Below, in pieces: positions 50,018-58,160 of a stretch of 64,000 bases of DNA. This stretch comes from Thermococcus aggregans (GTDB lineage: Archaea > Methanobacteriota_B > Thermococci > Thermococcales > Thermococcaceae). A program made the position numbers and the translations under genes. Within the stretch, counting starts at the first letter, position 1. Every line of letters begins with the position of its first letter. Below the pieces are notes generated by a model, which had not been told where the DNA came from, ran no database searches, and saw nothing but the letters and a program-made list of their open reading frames with translations. The stretch is from positions 744,001 through 808,000 of the forward strand of contig NZ_CP099582.1 of assembly GCF_024022995.1 (NCBI RefSeq), read 5' to 3'.

Positions 50018-50872
50018 ATGAGATGCTTGGTAATCGGACACCTAACCCACGATATCATAATAAAAAACGGAAGGAAAACTGAGGGAATTGGGGGAGGAGT
50101 TTATTATTCATCCCTTGCACTTTCAAAGTTCTGCGAGGTTGTAGTTTTGACTAAAGTTGGGAAGGACTTTCCGATTGAGTGGCTTGAAGAGCTCGAATCT
50201 TATGGAATATCCACGATAATAATCCCCTCCGAAAAAAGCACAACATATGAGCTCCTCTATCTAGGCGAAAACACCAGACAGCTTAAGCTCCTCTCCAGAG
50301 CGGATTCATTTACTCTTGATGAGATACCCAAGGAAAAGTTCGACCTCGTACTGCTAAACCCGGTCGCAAATGAAATCCCACAGGAAGCCCTAAGCATCAT
50401 AAATGCTAAAGAAGTCGTTGCAGATGTTCAAGGGTTTCTTCGAGGGTTTGAAAATGACAACGTTGTTCTGAAAGAAATAGACGGAGAGTTCCTAAAAAAC
50501 GCGCAAGTTGTTCATGCAGATGCATATGAGTTTCAGCACATAAGAAACTTACGCCCCGACGATGTTGAGGTTCTTTTAATATCAAACGGCGCTGAAAGAG
50601 GAGTGGCATATCATAGAGGAAAAAAGTACCTCTACCACCCCCTTAAAATAGACCTGGATGACCCTACAGGCGCAGGGGACGTTTTTCTGGCGAGTTTTGC
50701 TTATTTTTATATGAAATGTCCCTTTGTTCTGGCGTTGAAGCGAGCAAATGCCTTCACAGCAACTTTTTTGGAAAGACGGAGCATCGACTTTCCAATTAGT
50801 GATGCCTTAGAAAAGGCTAAATTTGTGAAAGTAGAAAAAGTAGATGCCAATGAGGAAACGTCAGCACGCTGA
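50018..50872 (+). CDS. PfkB-family carbohydrate/nucleoside kinase
   Basis: 284-aa ribokinase-fold kinase. The N-terminal [12 protein letters not shown] and [17 protein letters not shown] (substrate-binding GG element) and the C-terminal [17 protein letters not shown] (anion hole, catalytic Asp) are diagnostic. Thermococcal members phosphorylate sugars, nucleosides or myo-inositol (an inositol kinase of this size class is known in Thermococcus); the present substrate cannot be told. ATG 50018 follows GGTGAAAAGGG. It is divergent from the DapA-family gene and 35 nt before the Nudix gene. The C-terminal 50 residues ([20 protein letters not shown] and on) are typical. Confidence 0.86.
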   Translation: MRCLVIGHLTHDIIIKNGRKTEGIGGGVYYSSLALSKFCEVVVLTKVGKDFPIEWLEELESYGISTIIIPSEKSTTYELLYLGENTRQLKLLSRADSFTLDEIPKEKFDLVLLNPVANEIPQEALSIINAKEVVADVQGFLRGFENDNVVLKEIDGEFLKNAQVVHADAYEFQHIRNLRPDDVEVLLISNGAERGVAYHRGKKYLYHPLKIDLDDPTGAGDVFLASFAYFYMKCPFVLALKRANAFTATFLERRSIDFPISDALEKAKFVKVEKVDANEETSAR

Positions 50873-50907
50873 GGGATGATGAGAAGGGACTTGGCCGAGG
50901 TGATTGT

Positions 50908-51423
50908 ATGGAGCGATACGTCCTTCTCCTAAAAACCCCTAGAGGATACGACATAACCCCAATCAAGGAAGATATAGAAAATCTGATAAAAAGCAAATAC
51001 CCTGAGGTTAAAGCAGAGATACATAAATGCATAGGTCTAACCGTAGACCTCGTAATCCTCTACAACGACGGTATAGTTCTGGTAAAGAGACGTAACGACC
51101 CATATAAGGGGCATTGGGCACTTCCGGGAGGATTCGTGGAGTATGGGGAGAAGGTTGAAGATGCCGCTGTGAGAGAAGCAAAGGAAGAAACTGGGCTTGA
51201 TGTTGAGCTTCTAAAACTTATTGGGGTTTACAGCGACCCGAATAGGGACCCAAGAGGGCACACGGTTACAGTAGCATTTTTAGCCAGAGGAAAAGGAAAT
51301 CTAAAGGGAGGAGACGACGCGAGTGAAGCCAGGGTCTTTAAGTTCGAGGAGGTAAAAAATCTTAAGCTTGCCTTTGATCACAAAAAGATTGTAGAAGATG
51401 CCCTCCGCATTATGGGTGGTTAG
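50908..51423 (+). CDS. Nudix hydrolase, ADP-ribose pyrophosphatase-like
   Basis: 171-aa protein with an N-terminal extension of 40 residues and a Nudix domain containing the complete box [25 protein letters not shown] (about residues 72-96, read in two parts). Loop residues [20 protein letters not shown] match the ADP-ribose pyrophosphatase subgroup of archaea. It hydrolyses a nucleoside diphosphate linked to X. ATG 50908 has GAGGTGATT upstream. The Mth938-like gene starts 2 nt after its stop, so the two are co-transcribed, and the PfkB gene just upstream may be too. Confidence 0.91.
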   Translation: MERYVLLLKTPRGYDITPIKEDIENLIKSKYPEVKAEIHKCIGLTVDLVILYNDGIVLVKRRNDPYKGHWALPGGFVEYGEKVEDAAVREAKEETGLDVELLKLIGVYSDPNRDPRGHTVTVAFLARGKGNLKGGDDASEARVFKFEEVKNLKLAFDHKKIVEDALRIMGG

Positions 51424-51424
51424 A

Positions 51425-51778
51425 ATGGTAGAAAAAGTTGAGTTCGGGAGGATAATTATAAACGGAAAGGAATATCACCATGATATCATCATTTATCCCT
51501 CCGGAAAGGTGGAAAAGAGGAAAAAGTGGCTCAGCAAGGAGAAGCACGGGACAAGCCACAAGCTCGATCCAGAGGAGCTGAAAGAGTACCTAGGAGAGGA
51601 GTTCGAAGTCCTTGTTGTTGGGACGGGCATTTATGGGATGCTCTCCCTTCTTCCAGAGAGCAGAGGGCTAGTAAAAGGGAAAGAGATCATCGAGAAGCCC
51701 ACTCCCGAGGCGGCAAAGGCCTTTAACGAGCTCAGAGAAAAGAAAAAGGTGCTTGGGATATTTCATATCACCTGCTGA
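51425..51778 (+). CDS. Mth938-like (DUF498/AAMDC) protein
   Basis: 117-aa member of the Mth938 domain family, a compact alpha/beta/alpha fold of unknown biochemical role. Visible features: EFGRIIINGKEYHHDIIIYP, EVLVVGTGIYGMLSLLPE (glycine turn) and the C-terminal KPTPEAAKAFNELREKKKVLGIFHITC. In other organisms it is fused to or near assembly factors of complex I or oxidoreductases, which hints at cofactor assembly. Here it follows the Nudix gene by 2 nt and overlaps the end of the ABC permease by 11 bp. Start ATG 51425 follows GGGTGGTTAGA. Confidence 0.87.
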   Translation: MVEKVEFGRIIINGKEYHHDIIIYPSGKVEKRKKWLSKEKHGTSHKLDPEELKEYLGEEFEVLVVGTGIYGMLSLLPESRGLVKGKEIIEKPTPEAAKAFNELREKKKVLGIFHITC

Positions 51779-53246
51779 GCCTTCTGAGAAGGAGTGCCAA
51801 AGCTAGAGAGATCACAAGGGCCATAGCCTGACTTTCAATTATGCTGGAGCTTATAAAAATCGGAAGAGCGATAATACCAAAGACTATGCCAACAAGTACA
51901 AACATAAGGATTACCTGAAGCCATTTGAGCTCAGGAATACCTAACTCTTCTCCCTTATACCTGAAAAAGTAGAGCATTATTACGGAAGACGCTATAAACG
52001 GTAGAAAAAGAGCATAAGGAAGCAAAACAAAAGCTTTAGGATCGTAGTAAAGACCAAAAGCGACCAAGGAAATGCCTAAAAAGGTTGGAATAAGGGCCAT
52101 TGAGATTATTTTTGCAACGACAAAATCTCTTTTCTTTATGGGGAGAGTCCTGAGAAAGTCCAAATTCTTCCCTTCAACTTTGAGAACCGCATCAGCACCT
52201 GGGACAGAGAATAGGCCAATCATGAAGATAACATGAAAAAGATCTTCTAGGCCTAGCTTCCCCCGCTGAAGAGCAGAAATAAGCGTCGGAAATACTATGT
52301 AGATTGGAAATAGAAATGCAACAAGCAGCGCTGGTTTTCTTAGAAATATTTTAAAGTCCTTTGAAACCAGTGCCAGAACTTTGCTCTTTGGTGATGCCTT
52401 AAACGTTGAAATGCTTCTCCTTTCTGAAACCACGGGAGGTTCGAGAATCTTATTCCATACTCCCTTAAGGGTAAGGTAATACACAAATCCAAAGGCAATT
52501 GAATATCCAAGGAAAAGCCCTATACTTCTCAGAGGGTCAAAAATAGAGGAGACTGCAAAAGGGTAGGCAATAAAATATCTTTCCACTATCCCAGCAACCT
52601 CTCCAGAGTGCCTCCTTATGTAGTACTGGAGATAGTTCATCATCATAAACATTCCTATGAAAAGCAGGAACATCACAACTCTGGCAAAACTCCTTAAAGA
52701 ATGTCCCCTACTCGCCCTTTGGTGTATTCTAAGGGAGAAGAAGTTAACCAAGACCAATCCAAGCGTATGGCCCAAGAACAAACCCAACAACAGCCAGAGA
52801 ATCGCAAGAAACCCCGATAACGGATACTTCATCAAAAGGACAAGGGCACTTGGGAGGACCGTGGCAAGTGAAGGAGAAATCTCAAGAAGCAGGAGAGCAC
52901 TGAGGTATCTGGAGCCCATTCTTATGGGAAGGAGCTTTAACGGCTCAAACAGACCCACAGAAAGGATGTATGAGGTCTGTACCGTAGTGACGTACATAGC
53001 AAAGACGAAGGGTATTAATGCAAGGGAAACCATTAGAGAAGAAAGGACAAGCTTTTCATCAGTGAAGGCTAATGTAGAGGCCATCAACAATCCAAAAGGG
53101 AGGAAACCAAGGACTTGAAAGCCAATACCACGCTTAATATTCATAGCGTTTTTGATGGCTTTTTGAAACTGCCTATCATCATTCACTATTAGGGGGTTTC
53201 TCTTTGCTATTTGGTAATGAAGCTCGCGATAAAGTATTCTGATCAT
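51768..53246 (-). CDS. ABC-2 type exporter permease, 12-helix
   Basis: 492-aa integral membrane protein, about 12 predicted helices in two halves of six separated by a cytoplasmic loop (KGVWNKILEPPVVSERRSIST, then FKASPKSKVLALVSKDFKI). The half-transporter duplication and ABC-2-like segments (LFSVPGADAVLKVEGKNLDFLRTLPIKKRDF) indicate an ABC exporter permease. ATG 53246 follows GGTGATTTT. It is encoded 8 nt downstream of its ATPase, so the pair forms one transporter. Substrate unknown; self-resistance, lipid or peptide export are all possible for this group. Confidence 0.83.
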   Translation of the reverse strand: MIRILYRELHYQIAKRNPLIVNDDRQFQKAIKNAMNIKRGIGFQVLGFLPFGLLMASTLAFTDEKLVLSSLMVSLALIPFVFAMYVTTVQTSYILSVGLFEPLKLLPIRMGSRYLSALLLLEISPSLATVLPSALVLLMKYPLSGFLAILWLLLGLFLGHTLGLVLVNFFSLRIHQRASRGHSLRSFARVVMFLLFIGMFMMMNYLQYYIRRHSGEVAGIVERYFIAYPFAVSSIFDPLRSIGLFLGYSIAFGFVYYLTLKGVWNKILEPPVVSERRSISTFKASPKSKVLALVSKDFKIFLRKPALLVAFLFPIYIVFPTLISALQRGKLGLEDLFHVIFMIGLFSVPGADAVLKVEGKNLDFLRTLPIKKRDFVVAKIISMALIPTFLGISLVAFGLYYDPKAFVLLPYALFLPFIASSVIMLYFFRYKGEELGIPELKWLQVILMFVLVGIVFGIIALPIFISSSIIESQAMALVISLALALLLRRLSR

Positions 53247-53254
53247 AAAATCAC

Positions 53255-54016
53255 CTACAATGCAGCTTTTAGAGCCCGTAAGATGTTCTCTACTTCTCCT
53301 TTGCTCTCCGTGAGCTTAAGGAAGATATCCTCAAGGTTTTCTTCATGGACTTTTTCTTTTAACTCATCTATTGTCCCATCCACAATAAGCTCCCCTTTAT
53401 AAATAAGCCCAATCCTATCGCATATCATCTCCGCTAGGGGCAATACATGGGTAGAAAACACTATGCTCTTTCCTTCCATCTTGAATTCAAGCAAAAGCTC
53501 CCTCAGTATTCTCGCACTTTTAGGATCTAGACCGTTCATGGCCTCATCGAGCACAAGAACCTGAGGATCGTGAAGAAGAGCAGAAATAAGGGAAATTTTC
53601 TGCTGCGTGCCAAAGCTCAGTGTTCCAATAAACTGATCGAGGTACTCCTCAATTCCAAAGGCTTTGACAAGGTAATTGACTCTCTCCTCCAGCTTTTCCT
53701 TATCAATGTTCCTAACACTCCCGATAAAGTTGAAGAACTCCCCAGGCGTTAGGCTCTCATATAGAATGGGCGTTTCGGGCACAAAACCAACAACTTCCTT
53801 TACCCCTATGGGGTCCCTCAAAGGATCAATGCCAGCTACAAGCACCTTCCCTGAGGTCGGCTTAACTATTCCAACTAGAATTTTCATCGTAGTTGATTTT
53901 CCGCTCCCATTAGGGCCTAAGAGCCCGTAGATTTCGCCATTACTAACCCGAAAGCTTATCCCATTGAGCACAGTTTTATTGCCGAACTTCTTGATGAGAT
54001 TCTCCACTACGATCAT
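53255..54016 (-). CDS. ABC transporter ATP-binding protein
   Basis: 253-aa nucleotide-binding protein for the downstream 12-helix permease. Walker A GLLGPNGSGKSTTMKIL (about 32-48), Q-loop VVGFVPETPILYESLT, signature TLSFGTQQKISLISALL (LSFGT rather than LSGGQ), Walker B VLVLDEAMNGLDPKS and the switch FSTHVLPLAEM. The start ATG 54016 is preceded by a GAGGGT element. It is divergent from the DHPS-like gene, with an A/T-poor spacer of about 80 nt between them. Confidence 0.9.
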   Translation of the reverse strand: MIVVENLIKKFGNKTVLNGISFRVSNGEIYGLLGPNGSGKSTTMKILVGIVKPTSGKVLVAGIDPLRDPIGVKEVVGFVPETPILYESLTPGEFFNFIGSVRNIDKEKLEERVNYLVKAFGIEEYLDQFIGTLSFGTQQKISLISALLHDPQVLVLDEAMNGLDPKSARILRELLLEFKMEGKSIVFSTHVLPLAEMICDRIGLIYKGELIVDGTIDELKEKVHEENLEDIFLKLTESKGEVENILRALKAAL

Positions 54017-54098
54017 ACGACCCTCGATTAGGTGAGAGTCCTTGCTCTAATAAACCTTTTGGGAGAGGTTTATAACCCTTGAAATGCGAAATAATAAC

Positions 54099-55613
54099 AT
54101 GAAAATCTTACTGGTAACAGGAATCCTCGCGGAGCCACTGGTTAGGAAGTATGGAAAAGGCTGCGATGTATTTGTGTGCCCGGTTAGTGTAGCGGCGTTT
54201 TTCACCCCGAAAATGATCATAAACTGTTTAAAAAAAGCCCGTATAAAAGATTACGACCTAATATTAATTCCCGGACTCGTAAGGGGATCTGCTCAAGAAA
54301 TTGAAGATTCTCTTGGAATCCCCACGTTTAAAGGTCCAAGAAACGCTTCAGATCTGCCTCAGGTTCTTGAAGCGCTCAAAAAAGGATTCAAGCTAAGCAA
54401 AGAAACCCCTGCAGATGATCTTTTTGAAATAGATGCGCTCAAGAAAGTCAAAGACATCAAAAACAAAACAAAAAACAAAAGATACATCGAAAAAGCTCTT
54501 AAAAAGCCTTACAACTTCCTTATAGGCAGCTTACCGGTTGGGCTCGACTTTCCACAAAGGATAGTGGCTGAGATAGTTGACGCACCAAAGCTCAACTTTG
54601 AAGAGCTTCTGAACAAAGCCCTCTACTACCTAAAAAGTGGAGCGGATATAATTGACATAGGACTGGTAAGCGGAGAAGAGCATTTAGAATTCGTCGAGAC
54701 TATTCCAGAGCTTAGAGATGCCCTAAAAGAACTCGGTCATGATGTGCCAATAAGCCTTGACTCCCTTAATCCAAGGGAACTCGAAAAAGCCCTCGATTTT
54801 GCAGACTTGTTTTTAAGCGTTGATGAGAGCAATCTGGAAGCATTGGTAACCGAAAAGCCCGTTGTTCTAATCCCGACAAACCAAAAAACCGGCTATTTCC
54901 CTACTAACCCTCAGAAAAGAGCTGAATTCCTTGAGAAGCTTAAAGAAAGGGCAGCTTCCCTCGGGTATAAGAGAATTATCTTAGACCTAATTCTTGAGCA
55001 TGTGCCCAACTTAGCAAGGTCAATCTCTGCTTTTCAGCTCTATAGGGAAAGACACGGAAATGATATCCTTTTAGCGGGAGTTGGGAACGTTGTGGAGATG
55101 ATAGATGCAGACAGCGTAGGGATTAATGCCCTATTGGCGGGAGTTGCAAGGGAATTGAACATATCCCTTCTCCTCACTACGGAAGTGAGTCCAAAGTGCA
55201 GAGGGAGCGTTAAGGAGCTAAGAAGGGCTTTGGATATGACGTTTTTTGACGTCCCAAAGGATCTCGGATTTGACTTGCTCATTCTAAAAGAAAAGAAAAG
55301 CGAAAACGTTACCTACAAGGTGGAGTCGCCAATCTTAAACGCCCGGGAAAAGGGCGTAAAGCTTGAAGAGATTTACTTCAGAATCTTTCTTAAAGACGAG
55401 AAGATATGGGTAATAGCACATAAAGGCACCGAACAGCTCTTGACGATAGTTGGAGAAGAGCCCAATGCAATAATTGACACAATTCTGGAGCATTTTGACA
55501 TTTCTCCAAGGCATGCGTTTTACCTCGGCAGAGAGCTCGAAAAGGCAAAAACTGCACTCAAACTAAAAAGAAGCTACCTGCAGGAGAGTGAGCTCTTCAA
55601 GGAATTCTACTGA
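54099..55613 (+). CDS. Archaeal dihydropteroate synthase-like protein
   Basis: 504-aa archaeal protein of the DHPS-like family (TIGR00284 type). The middle part carries the TIM-barrel pterin-binding signature ADIIDIGLVSG with LDSLNPRELEKALDFADL and VEMIDADSVGINALLAG; the N-terminal 130 residues (KILLVTGILAEPLVRKYG) form a separate domain and the C-terminal 90 residues are family-specific. It is thought to act in archaeal pterin biosynthesis, without proven activity. The annotated frame could begin at 54084, but TATA box GAGGTTTATAACCC (54064-54077) is 22-28 nt before ATG 54099, so a leaderless mRNA from there is most likely. Confidence 0.85.
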   Translation: MKILLVTGILAEPLVRKYGKGCDVFVCPVSVAAFFTPKMIINCLKKARIKDYDLILIPGLVRGSAQEIEDSLGIPTFKGPRNASDLPQVLEALKKGFKLSKETPADDLFEIDALKKVKDIKNKTKNKRYIEKALKKPYNFLIGSLPVGLDFPQRIVAEIVDAPKLNFEELLNKALYYLKSGADIIDIGLVSGEEHLEFVETIPELRDALKELGHDVPISLDSLNPRELEKALDFADLFLSVDESNLEALVTEKPVVLIPTNQKTGYFPTNPQKRAEFLEKLKERAASLGYKRIILDLILEHVPNLARSISAFQLYRERHGNDILLAGVGNVVEMIDADSVGINALLAGVARELNISLLLTTEVSPKCRGSVKELRRALDMTFFDVPKDLGFDLLILKEKKSENVTYKVESPILNAREKGVKLEEIYFRIFLKDEKIWVIAHKGTEQLLTIVGEEPNAIIDTILEHFDISPRHAFYLGRELEKAKTALKLKRSYLQESELFKEFY

Positions 55614-55624
55614 AAAAATTAAAA

Positions 55625-55829
55625 CCAGCCTGAGGAAATAGTTGAGAGATGATGAAAGGCCACCGTTCTGCCTACCTGTTAATTGTGTAGAGAGTGTTAA
55701 TCTCGTAACGGGTAGGCTTCCCTCCTCCCGTCTTCATTGGAGGGCTTTCGGGGGAACGGAGACTCCCCACATCTTCCGCTGAGCCTCCATTCGGGCTTAA
55801 AACCCCACATATCGGAGACTACCACATCA
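55625..55829 (-). ncRNA. Solo IS605 right-end-derived RNA candidate
   Basis: On the minus strand the segment contains the C-terminal coding remnant of a thermococcal TnpB (SPESPPMKTGGGKPTRYEI, then NTLYTINR and a stop at 55672) followed by the right-end tail, but no tnpB body. A clear promoter, CGTAATTTTTATATAGG (TATA 55851-55860), sits about 25 nt before the proposed 5' end, and a T tract (55613-55622 as read on the minus strand) could end transcription. In intact IS605 elements this region produces the guide (omega) RNA for TnpB. A stand-alone transcribed copy is inferred, not shown. Confidence 0.5.
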
Positions 55830-55850
55830 TGACAAAATTCACACCAAACC

Positions 55851-55860
55851 TATATAAAAA
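55851..55860 (-). promoter_or_regulatory. TATA box upstream of the solo IS605 remnant
   Basis: The minus strand reads CGTAATTTTTATATAGG, a BRE-like CGTAA followed by TTTTTATATA. There is no gene for it on that strand other than the remnant RNA; the closest ATGs downstream open no frame of more than a few codons. Confidence 0.5.
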
Positions 55861-55952
55861 TTACGGAAAAACAAAAGACACCAAATGTTTCGATTGTTCT
55901 AATCAAGAAAACAGCCTGAGCCCATGGCTATTAGGAGTACAGCCAAAGCTGA
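55861..55952. other. Spacer before the 98-aa gene
   Basis: About 90 nt between the remnant's promoter and the stop of the next gene (also minus). It is A/T-rich with no ORF or fold seen. Confidence 0.4.
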
Positions 55953-56240
55953 TTAGGGGTTTTCAAAGAGAGGAATCTTGGGTTTTCTGAACTTTTCCTC
56001 CAGTTCTGTTCTTTTTGTTCTAACTTCTTCCAAAAGCTCCGTTATTTTTTCGTTTTTATGCTTGGTTGAGAGACTCACTAAAATGCCCTCAACAAACCCG
56101 AGTATGGAAACTTTTATGAAATCTTCCCCTTTTTTGCTGGAAAGCTCCTTCTGAAGGACTACAAAAGAATCTATAGCCTTAACAACATTTTCTTCCCCAA
56201 GCTCTTCGCATAATTGCTTTATCTTTTCAACAGTTTCCAT
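55953..56240 (-). CDS. Hypothetical helical protein
   Basis: 95-aa unrecognised protein, METVEKIKQLCEELGEENVVKAIDSF at the start followed by EDFIKVSILGFVEGILVSLSTKHKNEKITELLEEVRTKRTELEEKF (in two helices) and a proline-containing tail PKIPLFENP. Entirely helical, charged, coiled-coil-like at its end. The ATG at 56240 has GAGGTGATGTCT before it and sits 5 nt beyond the TatD stop; the ORF itself opens at 56249. It is the last gene of the TatD/UPF0248/MBL run and may be co-transcribed. Function unknown. Confidence 0.6.
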   Translation of the reverse strand: METVEKIKQLCEELGEENVVKAIDSFVVLQKELSSKKGEDFIKVSILGFVEGILVSLSTKHKNEKITELLEEVRTKRTELEEKFRKPKIPLFENP

Positions 56241-56245
56241 AGACA

Positions 56246-57007
56246 TCACCTCAAATTTAGTTTAAAGAACTTAACAGCGTTCTCGTGGGTTATTTTTTCA
56301 ACTTCTTCAATCGACAGTTCCTTTAATTTAGCTATCTCCTCAACCGCAACCTTAACATAATGCGGCTTATTTTTCTCGCCCTTGAACGGGCTCATGTAGG
56401 GGGCATCGGTCTCAACGAGAATGCTCTCAATATCCAGAGCTTTTACAACTTCCCTGACTTCAGGGATGAACGTTACCCCGGTGCTTATTCCTATAAAATG
56501 CCCGTTCTCAGCAATTTCCTTTGCCGTCTCGATGTTCCCGGTATAGGAGTGAAAATATCCAAGGAGGCCCTTCCTTTGGACTTCTTCATAGACTTCTCTC
56601 TCCGCGTCCCTTGCGTGGAGTACAACTGGCATTTCAAGCTCTAGGGCCAAGTTTAGGAAATAGTGGAATATTTCACGCTGGTTTTTTCTTTCTTCTTCAG
56701 TCTTAGCATAATAGTAATCAAGCCCAATCTCGCCAATTGCAACGATTTCATCCCTATGCTCCAATATAAACTGCTCCACCTCTCTCACTTTCTCCCAATT
56801 GCCTCTCCTTGCCTCGTTTGGAGCAAAACCCAAGGTTGGGAATATAAAGCCAAAATAAGGTTTTAAAAGCTCCCAGCTCTTCCATACGTGGAATTTCCGG
56901 TATTCGGTTATGGAATCAACTACCGCAATTAGGTGTTTTCTGCTCTCTTCAACGACGGCTGGAATCTCCTTCTTGAACATTTCCACATGAGCGTGGGCAT
57001 CTATCAT
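56246..57007 (-). CDS. TatD-family metal-dependent hydrolase
   Basis: 253-aa TIM-barrel hydrolase of the TatD family, putative 3'-5' deoxyribonuclease or D-aminoacyl-related hydrolase. Motifs: MIDAHAHVEMF (first metal site), AIGEIGLDYYYAK, MPVVLHARDAEREVYEE, YFHSYTGNIETAKEIAENG, ILVETDAPYMSPF and the ending VKFFKLNL. All typical. The annotated start at 57022 is not supported: ATG 57007 follows GGAGGGAGCTGAA. It lies 24 nt downstream of the UPF0248 gene, in a tight four-gene run. Confidence 0.92.
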   Translation of the reverse strand: MIDAHAHVEMFKKEIPAVVEESRKHLIAVVDSITEYRKFHVWKSWELLKPYFGFIFPTLGFAPNEARRGNWEKVREVEQFILEHRDEIVAIGEIGLDYYYAKTEEERKNQREIFHYFLNLALELEMPVVLHARDAEREVYEEVQRKGLLGYFHSYTGNIETAKEIAENGHFIGISTGVTFIPEVREVVKALDIESILVETDAPYMSPFKGEKNKPHYVKVAVEEIAKLKELSIEEVEKITHENAVKFFKLNLR

Positions 57008-57031
57008 TTCAGCTCCCTCCATGATTACTGC

Positions 57032-57295
57032 TCAGAATTTTACCTCATCTTCCAAGCCCCTCTTTTTCCAGACAACCTTCCCGTCTTTCCTTACAACTGC
57101 CAGAATTCTGTGGTAAGGAATTTGGGTGTCTTCGATAAAAAAGTAGCCGTGGCCGAGTGTTATCAGCTTAACGGGAATCTTCTTAACGTTTCCATAAGCC
57201 CCCCGATGCTCAATAACTATGTAATAGTCCTCCTCGTTCTCCCGGGGGTCGTATTTAATCTTTGCCAGAACCTCTTTAACGAAGCCTTTCCTCAC
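57032..57295 (-). CDS. UPF0248/DUF504 family protein
   Basis: 87-aa protein of the archaeal UPF0248 (DUF504) family, described in some species as next to RNA-processing genes. Features: VKEVLAKIKYDPRENEEDYYIVIEHRG and the conserved IPYHRILAVVRKDGKVVWKKRG. It is a small basic beta-rich protein, and RNA binding is plausible. The start is GTG 57295, whose first base is shared with the stop of the MBL gene; a GTG directly overlapping the preceding stop is not unusual. Function unproved. Confidence 0.88.
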   Translation of the reverse strand: MRKGFVKEVLAKIKYDPRENEEDYYIVIEHRGAYGNVKKIPVKLITLGHGYFFIEDTQIPYHRILAVVRKDGKVVWKKRGLEDEVKF

Positions 57296-57981
57296 TAAAA
57301 CTCCCCCAGAATCTTTTTAATATGCTCAAAATTCTCCTTCCAGTTTGTTACCGGCTTTCCATGTCCGGGCAAGGCAATGTAAACATCAAGACTGCTTAAC
57401 CTTTCCAAGCTCTCTATTAACTTCTCAAAGCTTCCTGTGGGCAGATCAGTCCTCCCTACTGCGCCTTTGAACAAAGTATCCCCCGTAAAAAGGATTTTCT
57501 CCTCGGGCTCATATAGGCAGCTGCTTCCTGCCGTATGGCCCGGAGTGTGAATAACTTCAAGCTTTTTGCCTCCTACCTCTAGAATATCTCCATCATCAAG
57601 CCTTACATCAACTGAATGCGGCATAAACCTCTTGCCATAAGCGTACGAGAGAATAACATAATCGTCTCCTCTCTCAATAACATCAGCCGCGAATCTATGG
57701 GCGGCAAACTTAACATCGATCCCTCTTTTCTCCAAAACCTCCTTAAATTTTCTGTTGCCTCCAATATGGTCAAAGTGCTCGTGGGTGTTTAAAATTATGA
57801 CTTTTTCGAGGCCGTCAAGGTAGTTCTCCCGCTCAAGAACTTCAAAGTATCTGTGCCAGTAAATTCCCGTTCCCGTGTCAATTATCAGCCCTTCTTTCCC
57901 ATCACGAAATAGGTAAATGTTTGAGTCGTAGCCTATTCCCTTGAGCATTACTGTGTTTGGCGGAATCTCCACTGGTATCAT
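57295..57981 (-). CDS. MBL-fold metallo-hydrolase
   Basis: 228-aa metallo-beta-lactamase-fold enzyme. Metal ligands are complete: NTHEHFDHIGG (HxHxDH), HTPGHTAGSSCLYEP (His) and FTGDTLFKGAVGRTDLP (Asp), and the ALPGHGKPVTNW ending supplies the last His. This layout is that of glyoxalase II-like or persulfide dioxygenase-like hydrolases. The ORF stays open to 58131 but the extra N-terminal peptide maps onto a structured leader, and ATG 57981 with its GAGGTGATTGTA site is preferred. It is the first gene of the run towards UPF0248, TatD and the 98-aa protein. Confidence 0.88.
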   Translation of the reverse strand: MIPVEIPPNTVMLKGIGYDSNIYLFRDGKEGLIIDTGTGIYWHRYFEVLERENYLDGLEKVIILNTHEHFDHIGGNRKFKEVLEKRGIDVKFAAHRFAADVIERGDDYVILSYAYGKRFMPHSVDVRLDDGDILEVGGKKLEVIHTPGHTAGSSCLYEPEEKILFTGDTLFKGAVGRTDLPTGSFEKLIESLERLSSLDVYIALPGHGKPVTNWKENFEHIKKILGEF

Positions 57982-58095
57982 TACAATCACCTCAAAAGGC
58001 TCGAGGGGGGACCGCGTCCTCATCTCGGGGGAGCAAGTCCCGTCAGGAGGGATGAATCTCTTCATCGCCTGAGGGTAATAAGAGGAAACCCCAAC
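57982..58095 (-). promoter_or_regulatory. Structured leader RNA upstream of the MBL gene
   Basis: The leader of about 113 nt folds well. Stem I (58072-58043) is UCAGG/CCUGA plus GAUGAA/UUCAUC with a GAGA tetraloop (GNRA). Stem II includes GGGAC/GUCCC and CUC/GAG within. Near the start codon CCUC at 58006-58003 can pair with the GAGG of the ribosome site. The expected 5' end is near 58095, given TTATAAATA at 58117-58126. A riboswitch or autonomous small RNA is possible; no known family was recognised. Confidence 0.5.
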
Positions 58096-58116
58096 ATAAA
58101 CTTTTTCCTTGTCCAC

Positions 58117-58126
58117 AGTATTTATA
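58117..58126 (-). promoter_or_regulatory. TATA box of the MBL operon leader
   Basis: The minus strand reads GCTTATAAATACTG: a good TATA box about 25-30 nt before the predicted leader 5' end. On the other strand the same A/T core is close to the M20 gene, whose own promoter must lie here too. Confidence 0.5.
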
Positions 58127-58160
58127 AGCACCCGCGGGGATTATCACTTAGGTGAGTTAT

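Noticed and set aside
57982-58131. 50-residue N-terminal extension of the MBL hydrolase
   Set aside because: It covers the structured leader and lacks a ribosome site; ATG 57981 has GAGGTGA and matches the usual domain start.
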